Below, in pieces: positions 57,947 to 64,000 of a DNA stretch of 64,000 bases. The translations under genes and the position numbers were made by a program. Location of the stretch: positions 190,476-254,475 of the forward strand of contig NZ_KE386494.1 of NCBI RefSeq assembly GCF_000427425.1, written 5' to 3'. Positions within the stretch are counted from its first letter, which is position 1; each line of letters starts with the position of its first letter. This stretch comes from Caldanaerobius polysaccharolyticus DSM 13641. Its GTDB lineage: Bacteria; Bacillota; Thermoanaerobacteria; Thermoanaerobacterales; Caldanaerobiaceae. Below the pieces are notes generated by a model, which saw only the letters and a program-made list of their open reading frames with translations, was not told the origin of the DNA and did no database searches.

Positions 57947-58849
57947 CTACTCGCTCAAACATCGCCTGGCAGTCACATATGTGTCGCTGTAGTAGCCTTC
58001 CAGTTTGCTGATGATTACGCCTCTGCGCGATGAGGAACTGTGTATAAACTGATTGTCGCCTATGTAAATCCCTACATGGGTTATATTCCTACCTCCACTT
58101 GTCGCGAAAAACACTAGATCTCCGGGCTCCAAATCATCCTTAGAAACATACACGCCGTAGTTGCCCTGGTCGCTTGCCACCCTTGGCAGCGTTATACCGA
58201 AGTGTTTATATACATAGGAGGTAAACCCTGAACAATCAAAACCCGATGGCGACGTTCCACCGTAAACGTACCTCGTTCCTAAAAACTGTTTCGCGTATTC
58301 TACTACGCTCTGGCCATTCAATCTGCTTTCAAAACCCCTGGAAGAAATACCGTTCAAAGAAATATAATCACCATATACCCAGCCCGTCCGGCCATCTGCC
58401 AGTACGACATTATACCAGCCGTTTTTCTGACCCTTGACAGAAACAGGCTGGCCTTTTTTTAACGTAGCGATTACTTTGGCGTTTATGCTGCCATCGTTTC
58501 TCAGGTTTACACCGTCACTTGTGATATAAGCCCTTTTCATATCCGCTTCTCTAGAAACAATGACAGTAGGTTGTACCTTTATGTACTTGCTGTATACCCA
58601 TCCCTCTTTGCCATTGGACAGCCTTACTCTATACCAATTACCAGTCAGTTTTACGCATACGACTCGGTCATTCTTATTAAGAGAAGTTATGACTTTCGAC
58701 GCAAGACTTGCCTCACTTCTCACATTGACTCCATCCCCAGTAATAATCCCAAGGCTATCCGCGTATACACGTTTTATAGAAAAAGGAGCAAAAAGTACAA
58801 AGCCCATTATCAGCGCTCCGTAAAAAAATCTTTTGTAAATCCTATTCAT
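57947..58849 (-). CDS. secreted NlpC/P60 peptidoglycan endopeptidase with two SH3b domains
   Basis: 300 residues: signal peptide (about 1-30, ending RVYA), SH3b domains at about 32-92 and 107-168, and an NlpC/P60 domain (about 176-300) with catalytic Cys206 (FDCSGF) and His in ITHVGIYIG. It cuts peptide cross-links in the cell wall. A c-di-AMP riboswitch precedes it, in line with family practice. ATG after AAGGAG. Confidence 0.94.
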   Translation of the reverse strand: MNRIYKRFFYGALIMGFVLFAPFSIKRVYADSLGIITGDGVNVRSEASLASKVITSLNKNDRVVCVKLTGNWYRVRLSNGKEGWVYSKYIKVQPTVIVSREADMKRAYITSDGVNLRNDGSINAKVIATLKKGQPVSVKGQKNGWYNVVLADGRTGWVYGDYISLNGISSRGFESRLNGQSVVEYAKQFLGTRYVYGGTSPSGFDCSGFTSYVYKHFGITLPRVASDQGNYGVYVSKDDLEPGDLVFFATSGGRNITHVGIYIGDNQFIHSSSSRRGVIISKLEGYYSDTYVTARRCLSE

Positions 58850-58854
58850 TTTTT

Positions 58855-58985
58855 TCTCCTTCCTTTAGCCTCCGGGGTTAGCTGACGGACTCGGAAAAGG
58901 AATAACCCTACCACAGCACACTTTCGCTATGGATTAGCCCCTGACAATGGTTTCCCCGTACCTTGCGGATTCGGCTGATTTTTTA
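58855..58985 (-). ncRNA. c-di-AMP (ydaO/yuaA) riboswitch
   Basis: On the minus strand AGCCGAATCCGC, TACGGGGAAACCA, GGGGCTAATCC, then AGGGTTATTCCTTTTCCGAG, CCGTCAGCTAACCCCGGAGGC match the ydaO core. Terminal pairing may use AGCC near 58975 and GGCT near 58870. The aptamer starts at the stop codon of the LUD gene and ends within about ten bases of the NlpC ribosome site. No terminator is visible between. Confidence 0.9.
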
Positions 58986-59579
58986 AAATCCCAGAACATC
59001 ACCTATTATTATCACGTGCATCCTGTTCTCCGGCTGTTTGCCAATTATAACTGTGCAATTGCTAATATCTTCCGGACTACAATTAAACCTCCTGGCATTC
59101 ATTACTGCCGCTACTTCTCTACACCTCTTTATACCCTCTTCTACATCCTTTACGACTTTATTTATCCCTGCCACCACTATGACCTTTTTTGGCCCATATA
59201 TCATAGCAGCAACTCTGTTGCCGTTGCCATCTAAATTTACAAGATGTCCATCTAAAGTTATGGCATTGGTACCTGTGACAAAGACATCTGCCAAAAGAGA
59301 ATTTCGCTTGGCTTCCTCTATTTCCTGGCTAGATGCCCCTTCTCTGTACCTGTCGTACAGCTTGTATTTACTGGACCTGAATTCGCCTATTAAGTCCAGT
59401 TCATTAAGAGTCATAGAACCGCCCAAACCTATGGTACTGCCTTCTGGTATCAAATCCAGTACCTTTTTGCGAGCGCTGTCAATATCCTTTACATAATAGC
59501 CTTTTATATTGTTTTTCTCCAATGACTTTATGGCGTTACTTGCCATAAACTCATAATACCACAATCTGAAATCGTTCAA
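58983..59579 (-). CDS. LUD-domain protein (LutC/DUF1121-like)
   Basis: 198 residues with IPEGSTIGLGGSMTLNELDL, ADVFVTGTNAITLDGHLVNLDGNGNRV and GPKKVIVVAGINKVV, the LUD family core. Relatives LutB/LutC serve lactate oxidation, but single-domain forms have unknown roles. TTG start six bases after GGGGGG. Its stop codon touches the c-di-AMP aptamer, so it may be co-transcribed with the NlpC gene. Confidence 0.85.
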   Translation of the reverse strand: MNDFRLWYYEFMASNAIKSLEKNNIKGYYVKDIDSARKKVLDLIPEGSTIGLGGSMTLNELDLIGEFRSSKYKLYDRYREGASSQEIEEAKRNSLLADVFVTGTNAITLDGHLVNLDGNGNRVAAMIYGPKKVIVVAGINKVVKDVEEGIKRCREVAAVMNARRFNCSPEDISNCTVIIGKQPENRMHVIIIGDVLGF

Positions 59580-59707
59580 TCTTTTCCCCCCTTTCTATCA
59601 CCTTGCATCCAGCATCGTTGTTACTATTGAATATAATTCTACATTTAAGTAAAAAATCCTCTATAAATATTAATAAAATATTTATAAATTATTAATAAAG
59701 TAAAAAA

Positions 59708-59736
59708 GCAAAAAAATAGTGAGCTCTTAAGCTCAC
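59708..59736 (-). terminator. terminator of zinc-ribbon gene
   Basis: Minus strand GTGAGCT-TAAG-AGCTCAC followed by TATTTTTTT. Confidence 0.88.
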
Positions 59737-59906
59737 AGAAGGTTTACGCACACCTTGTATTTTTTCAACACGCTGCCGTCTACGTCGTACTCGTATACAA
59801 GGGCACCCCATTTTTCCACTTTAAACTCACATGCACAGTCTCTGCAAAAGTACATCTTTTTACCTATCTTCCCTATATTTGTACTTTTGCAGTGTGGACA
59901 CTTCAT
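59733..59906 (-). CDS. small zinc-ribbon protein
   Basis: 57 residues from ATG 59906 (GAGGTG six bases upstream). Two CxxC pairs (CPHCKS near 3, CRDCACEF near 22) form a zinc ribbon like that of InsA/transposase N-termini, but no transposase follows. Function unknown. Confidence 0.78.
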   Translation of the reverse strand: MKCPHCKSTNIGKIGKKMYFCRDCACEFKVEKWGALVYEYDVDGSVLKKYKVCVNLL

Positions 59907-60098
59907 ATTCTTCACCTCGCTACTTGAAGCGCTACTCTATATAACTATTTTACCCTTTTTTTGTAATAATTATAATCAACCGCCTAGCGGGTAAATTTCA
60001 GCCTTAACCTAAACTTACCTATTATTATATCATCAAAATGCATATCTTCAAGACTTTTTACTCATTTTTTTGACTCTTCTACAATATTTTTTAATCTG

Positions 60099-60127
60099 TT
60101 GAAACTAAACCCGCGTTAAAATATAAT
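60099..60127 (+). promoter_or_regulatory. promoter of sfp-type gene
   Basis: TTGAAA (60099-60104), 17-base spacer, TATAAT (60122-60127). The rest of the 59907-60180 gap is A/T-rich with nothing else clear. Confidence 0.65.
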
Positions 60128-60180
60128 TAAAGATATAATTAAATAAATAAGACAAAACCAGAGGAGCGATATATCCCATC

Positions 60181-60864
60181 ATGAAAATTTACGCGGTAAA
60201 AATCCCTGAAAAAATTGAATCCATTATATTCGATGAGCTGCTCAAATGTTTACCCGATGAGAAACAGAAGAGGATTAAACGCTGCATAAGGCCAGAAATC
60301 GCCATGCAAAGGCTGGTCGCCGACATACTTGTAAGGTCCCTGGTGCAAAAGCACCTCTCTATTAAAAATAGCCGCATTGAAATTAAGGTCAACAATCATG
60401 GCAAGCCTTACATACCAGGAGCAGACAATTTTCACTTTAACATTTCTCACTCCCATCAATGGGTAGTATGCGCTGTAGACGATAAACCCATAGGCGTTGA
60501 TGTAGAACTCATAAAGCCGGTAGACTTCAACATCGCCAAGAGATTTTTTTGCGATGAAGAATATAAAAGTCTTATGGAAAAAGATGGCTTAGAAAGGCTG
60601 CACTATTTTTACACCCTGTGGACATTAAAAGAAAGCTATCTCAAAGCAATAGGCACGGGTATGGCAATCTCATTGAGATCCTTTTCCATTAAATTGGATG
60701 GCGACAAGATAACCCTAGAAAATCCCACTGAGTTCAGGGATTGCTACTTTATGACTTACGACATCGATGCAAACTACAAGCTCTCTGTATGCGCTAAAAA
60801 CAACTCATTTCCGGGCCGCATAACCGTCAAGGACTTCAATGAGCTGTGTTTTTTTAAGGGATAA
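60181..60864 (+). CDS. 4'-phosphopantetheinyl transferase (Sfp type)
   Basis: 227 residues with PYIPG, FNISHSHQWVVCAV, GVDVELIKP (Mg2+ ligands) and FYTLWTLKESYLKAIGTG. It transfers phosphopantetheine from CoA to carrier-protein serines. Sfp types usually serve NRPS/PKS or fatty acid carriers; no NRPS is nearby. GAGGAG is 13 bases from ATG, longer than usual. Its end overlaps ylzJ. Confidence 0.92.
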   Translation: MKIYAVKIPEKIESIIFDELLKCLPDEKQKRIKRCIRPEIAMQRLVADILVRSLVQKHLSIKNSRIEIKVNNHGKPYIPGADNFHFNISHSHQWVVCAVDDKPIGVDVELIKPVDFNIAKRFFCDEEYKSLMEKDGLERLHYFYTLWTLKESYLKAIGTGMAISLRSFSIKLDGDKITLENPTEFRDCYFMTYDIDANYKLSVCAKNNSFPGRITVKDFNELCFFKG

Positions 60865-61078
60865 ACCACTTTATTTTTATCTTATGGCCAGGTGCAAAAT
60901 GCGGATCCATATAATCCCACGGATTAGTGGAAAAAACGCTTACTATCTCCATCTCGCTGTCTGAGCTCTTTCTAAGCGTCAAGATCCTATTGCCAACACG
61001 GCACTCCAGTAGGTCTTTATTGGACATCTTCTCTATCCCGTCGTACAGGACCTCAAAAGGAACCACTGTATAATACAT
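60854..61078 (-). CDS. ylzJ: YlzJ-like protein
   Basis: 74 residues from ATG 61078 (AAGG eight bases before). MYYTVVPFEVLYDG at the start and a C-terminal hydrophobic/basic stretch match the YlzJ family found after tepA in Bacillus. Function unknown. GTG 61084 would overlap tepA but lies too close to the site. The 3' end overlaps sfp. Confidence 0.8.
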   Translation of the reverse strand: MYYTVVPFEVLYDGIEKMSNKDLLECRVGNRILTLRKSSDSEMEIVSVFSTNPWDYMDPHFAPGHKIKIKWFIP

Positions 61079-61080
61079 AA

Positions 61081-61800
61081 TCACAACCTTCTTTCAGCAT
61101 TTGTCTGTTCAATAAGCTGTCTCAACTTCGCAAGCGCCTGGCTTACGCCCCCTACTTCGTCAATAAGCCCGCAGTCCACCGCTTCTTTGCCTACAAGTAT
61201 TGTCCCCACATCTGTAGCCAGCTCTCCCGTCCTCAACATGAGATCCAAGAATTTCTCTTTGGTTATCTTAGAATTCCTCGCCACAAAATCCACAATGCGA
61301 TCCTGCATTTTGTTAAAATATTCAAAGGTCTGCGGTACTCCTATGATCAAGCCGTTCATCCTTATAGGGTGTATTGTCATCGTAGCACTGGGAGCTATAA
61401 ATGAGTAATTGGAAGATACGGCCAGTGGCACCCCTATGCTGTGCCCTCCTCCCAGCACGATAGAAACAGTGGGCTTTGACATGCTAGAAATCATCTCCGC
61501 TATAGCAAGACCTGCCTCCACGTCACCGCCAACGGTATTTAAAATCACCATAAGACCTTTTATTTTTGGATCCTGCTGAATGGCAATAAGCTGTGGTATA
61601 ATGTGCTCGTATTTCGTCGTCTTATTTTGCGGAGGAAGCACTATGTGTCCTTCTATCTGGCCTATTATAGTAAGGCAGTGAATATCCCCTACAGCATCAG
61701 GTATATCTATGGTTCCAATGTTTTGAATGTTTTGTAATTGTGGATTAGCCGCCTCTGAAGGAACAGGAGGCGCTACTGTGTTTCTTTTGCCCTTTTCCAA
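61081..61800 (-). CDS. tepA: TepA/ClpP-like serine protease
   Basis: 239 residues from TTG 61800 (GAGGTG six bases upstream; the GTG at 61827 lacks a site). ClpP fold: [18 protein letters not shown], then [14 protein letters not shown] in place of the catalytic serine stretch GxAxSMA-like, and TIHPIRMN with His. The Ser is in GHSIG. TepA is a translocation-enhancing or spore-linked peptidase. ylzJ follows immediately. Confidence 0.87.
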   Translation of the reverse strand: MEKGKRNTVAPPVPSEAANPQLQNIQNIGTIDIPDAVGDIHCLTIIGQIEGHIVLPPQNKTTKYEHIIPQLIAIQQDPKIKGLMVILNTVGGDVEAGLAIAEMISSMSKPTVSIVLGGGHSIGVPLAVSSNYSFIAPSATMTIHPIRMNGLIIGVPQTFEYFNKMQDRIVDFVARNSKITKEKFLDLMLRTGELATDVGTILVGKEAVDCGLIDEVGGVSQALAKLRQLIEQTNAERRL

Positions 61801-61853
61801 TGACCTCACCTCAAAATTATTTTGCACATAAAAAAGCGATAAAATACAAGATT

Positions 61854-63071
61854 TTATCGCTCAGAAAGGTTAAACTCATTATGAAGTGCTATTACGGCCT
61901 TTTTTATATCGTCGTTTTTTATAAGGCACGATATGGTAGAATGGGAATCAGACGTCTGCAAAATCCTTATGTTTTCCCTGCTCAAGGCCTTCACCACTCT
62001 TGCCATGACTCCAGGCACGCCTCTCATCCTCTGACCAATTACAGATACAATTCCACAATTGTGATATACATTGTATCTTAAAGAATACCTGTTCAATAAC
62101 TGCTCCAGCTGCTGGCTTTTATTCTCATCTACCGTAAACACCAGCTTTCCCGGGAATACATTTATAAGGTCAATGCTTATGTGATTTTTAGACAATTGAT
62201 CAAATATCTCGTTTTCTAGCCGATCATCCTCTGACCCCAATTCTATCTGGAACTGAGCCCTATCGGTTACATGAGCTATAGCTGTTATTAACCTACCGCC
62301 CTCGGCTGAACTGTACACGAGCTCATTATAGTTCCCTATGATAGTTCCGGGATGATCGCTCATGGTGTTTTTAATGATCAACGGTATATTAGCCCTCATA
62401 GCCACTTCCACGGCTCTGGGATGAATGACCTTTGCTCCCTGCTCGGCCATCTGAAAGACCTCGTTGTAATTTATCTTATCAATAATCCTGGCATCCTGGA
62501 CGATTCTGGGATCAGCTGTCATAATTCCATCCACGTCGGTATATATCTCAATGGCTTCAGCTCCTAACGCTTCGCCCAAAATGCTGGCAGTAAAGTCGCT
62601 ACCTCCTCTGCTCAATGTCGTTATATCGCCCTTTTCTGTAACGCCTTGGAAGCCAGCTACTACGGGTATATAATCTTCTTCCAGGTACTCCAGAATCCTA
62701 AACGGCTCAACTCTCAACACTTCCGCGTTCCCGAAGGTATCGTCCGTTATGATGCCGGCCTGAGCCCCCGTCAACGCTGCTGCTTTTACGCCTTTGTTTA
62801 TGAGGCTACATGCCATAACCGCAGAGGATATGACCTCACCGCATGACATCAAAAGGTCCAGCTCTCGCAGCGAAACATAAGAATTCTGCGCTTTAACCAA
62901 GTTTATGAGGGTATCCGTGGCATACGTATCCCCTTTTCTTCCCATAGCAGATACCACTACCACGCACTTGTATCCTTTTTCTCTAGCTTTTAGTATTTTC
63001 TGTATGACCATTTCTCTTCGCTCAGGCGTTGCTACAGATGTACCTCCGAATTTCTGCACCAATATTTTCAT
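61854..63071 (-). CDS. dapG: aspartokinase
   Basis: 405 residues from ATG 63071 (AGGGGG seven bases upstream). N-terminal [15 protein letters not shown], catalytic loop and two C-terminal ACT domains (about 265-400; [15 protein letters not shown]). It makes aspartyl phosphate for lysine, threonine and methionine. Next to ymxH and tepA, like Bacillus dapG, which is inhibited by meso-DAP. The paralogue assignment rests on context. Confidence 0.93.
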   Translation of the reverse strand: MKILVQKFGGTSVATPERREMVIQKILKAREKGYKCVVVVSAMGRKGDTYATDTLINLVKAQNSYVSLRELDLLMSCGEVISSAVMACSLINKGVKAAALTGAQAGIITDDTFGNAEVLRVEPFRILEYLEEDYIPVVAGFQGVTEKGDITTLSRGGSDFTASILGEALGAEAIEIYTDVDGIMTADPRIVQDARIIDKINYNEVFQMAEQGAKVIHPRAVEVAMRANIPLIIKNTMSDHPGTIIGNYNELVYSSAEGGRLITAIAHVTDRAQFQIELGSEDDRLENEIFDQLSKNHISIDLINVFPGKLVFTVDENKSQQLEQLLNRYSLRYNVYHNCGIVSVIGQRMRGVPGVMARVVKALSRENIRILQTSDSHSTISCLIKNDDIKKAVIALHNEFNLSER

Positions 63072-63098
63072 CAAAATCCCCCTAAACACTATATTTTA

Positions 63099-63356
63099 TT
63101 AACTATTATATCTGCTATTTTTATTAAATTCAACCACGATAATATCCGATCCTATCTTCCTTATGTTTTCCCAGGGAATCCTGATATTGGTTTTCTCTGC
63201 AGCCCTAAAAGAAAGCTTCCCTCCGCTGTTGATTAAAAAAGCCTCAATTTTACCGGTGTTTTCGTCAATGAGGAGATCCGCATCTTCCAGCAGCCCTAGC
63301 TTGGTTCCATCGCTTAAATTTATAATTTCCTTTCCTCCAAAACGGCTAAGCCTCAC
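63099..63356 (-). CDS. ymxH: YlmC/YmxH-family PRC-barrel sporulation protein
   Basis: 85 residues from GTG 63356, six bases after GAGGTG. MRLSRFGGKEIINLSDGTKLG opens a PRC-barrel domain. Family members are expressed in sporulation and their function is unknown. The gene sits between the deacetylase and dapG as in Bacillus and clostridia. Confidence 0.88.
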   Translation of the reverse strand: MRLSRFGGKEIINLSDGTKLGLLEDADLLIDENTGKIEAFLINSGGKLSFRAAEKTNIRIPWENIRKIGSDIIVVEFNKNSRYNS

Positions 63357-63366
63357 GATAATCACC

Positions 63367-64000
63367 TCACAAAACGTCTGAAACCCTACCTATTTTAAAG
63401 CCGTTGCGCTTTAGCTCGTTTACAATAGTAGGTAGGGCTTCCACGGTATCCTTGGTCGGATGCATGAGAATTATGGCGCCATTATGGTACTTTTTTATGA
63501 CTCTGTTCACCACAGCGGGTGCTCCATCACCTCTCCAATCTATGGTATCCACGCTCCACATAATCACCTTATGCCCCAGAGCCTCTGCTACTTTGACCGT
63601 AGTATCATTAAAATCGCCGTAAGGCGGAGCAAAAAGCAGAGGTTTCTGCCCCGTGATTGATTTAAGCAACTCGTCGTTTTTTACTATATCATTTTTTACC
63701 TGTTCAGCGGATAAAGTGCTGTATTTTACATGGGTATAGCCATGGCTTCCTATCTCATAGCCTTTCTGATAAATTTCTTTTATAAAATTTTTATTTTTTT
63801 CGGCCCAGTTTCCCTCAAAAAAAAAGGTAATCTTTATACCTTGATCATCAAAATAATCCAGCATCTGCCTCAGGTAATCATCTCCCCACGCCACATTACA
63901 GGCAAAAGCCACAATCTTTGTCTTATCGTCCCCTTTATAAATAGGATCCTGGTTCATGGTGTTGATAGCCTTGCCGGCAAAAAGCAAGACCATGAGCACT
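63367..64000 (-). CDS. PdaB/YlxY-type polysaccharide deacetylase, 5' end outside window
   Basis: About 210 residues shown; the reading frame is open to the window edge, so the start is unknown. A hydrophobic segment precedes the NodB fold. Motif 2 SHGYTH (zinc His) is present, and RPPYG appears as APPYGDFN. Motif 1, usually FDDG or FDISWGD, reads CNVAWGD, so the metal-binding and base aspartate is replaced by Asn. This fits YlxY, a divergent spore protein whose activity is doubtful. Confidence 0.83.
   Translation of the reverse strand, partial: VLMVLLFAGKAINTMNQDPIYKGDDKTKIVAFACNVAWGDDYLRQMLDYFDDQGIKITFFFEGNWAEKNKNFIKEIYQKGYEIGSHGYTHVKYSTLSAEQVKNDIVKNDELLKSITGQKPLLFAPPYGDFNDTTVKVAEALGHKVIMWSVDTIDWRGDGAPAVVNRVIKKYHNGAIILMHPTKDTVEALPTIVNELKRNGFKIGRVSDVL

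Overview
The window looks like a chromosomal segment of an anaerobic, spore-forming, probably thermophilic Firmicute (class Clostridia; Thermoanaerobacterales is my best guess). The reasons are an electron-bifurcating [FeFe]-hydrogenase operon, ferredoxin-dependent indolepyruvate oxidoreductase, citramalate synthase, sporulation-linked genes (yyaC, ymxH, tepA, ylzJ, a PdaB/YlxY-type deacetylase), SAM-I and c-di-AMP riboswitches, purine-rich Shine-Dalgarno sites and frequent TTG/GTG starts. Taxonomy is inference; no rRNA is present.

Layout. 1-771: 3' part of a decayed IS3-type insertion sequence. 789-6146 (minus): aromatic 2-oxoacid operon paaK2-iorA-iorB-paaK1-ACT. 6262-16017 (minus): argC-argJ-argB-argD-carA-carB-aroB, an arginine/carbamoyl-phosphate operon ending in a shikimate gene. 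16018-16498: divergent control region with two candidate ARG boxes on the arg promoter and a SAM-I riboswitch ahead of metY-metX. 18976-24881: mecA, a His-less HPr-like protein, a YesL-like membrane protein, comB, a slipin, an Lrp/aminotransferase pair and an orphan sigma factor. 25093-26286: metK. 26431-26820: four tRNAs (Tyr on plus; Pro, Glu, Thr on minus). 27072-34453: secreted phosphodiester glycosidase, yyaC, a chemoreceptor, a LacI-type regulator, cimA. 34539-40278 (minus): rRNA methylase, DUF2089/DUF4097 pair, SHOCT protein, thiI, cysteine desulfurase. 40387-46752: unknown membrane protein, NifU-like protein, MgtE_N-CBS plus NRAMP-like metal transport operon with an RNA-switch-like leader, DUF3006, FtsH-like protease with a membrane-anchored partner. 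46871-51867 (minus): hydrogenase operon hydC-HATPase-hndB-hydB-hydA. 52044-55151 (minus): a signalling cassette around a HydS-like protein. 55162-59906 (minus): SPOR-like protein, typA, c-di-AMP riboswitch plus NlpC/P60 hydrolase, LUD protein, zinc-ribbon protein. 60181-64000: sfp-type transferase, then ylzJ, tepA, dapG, ymxH and a partial polysaccharide deacetylase on minus.

How genes work together. IorAB would turn aryl pyruvates into aryl-acetyl-CoA plus reduced ferredoxin, PaaK would interconvert the CoA ester with the free acid, and HydABC could dispose of electrons from ferredoxin and NADH as H2. The HydS-like protein with its ATPase, DRTGG and PHP neighbours is a plausible redox or hydrogen sensing circuit. 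CarAB supplies carbamoyl phosphate for arginine and pyrimidines beside the arg genes. IscS and ThiI cooperate in tRNA thiolation.

Most notable: the leader at about 41850-42014 before the MgtE_N/NRAMP-like operon. It has two long, mutually exclusive pairings, one burying the ribosome-binding site of the first gene and one releasing it, and it matches no metal riboswitch class I can recognise. Next are the HydS cassette, a c-di-AMP riboswitch without a visible terminator, a glycosidase fused to a metal-ligand-free phosphoesterase-like domain, and an FtsH-like protease without an extracytoplasmic domain next to a separately encoded membrane-anchored protein.
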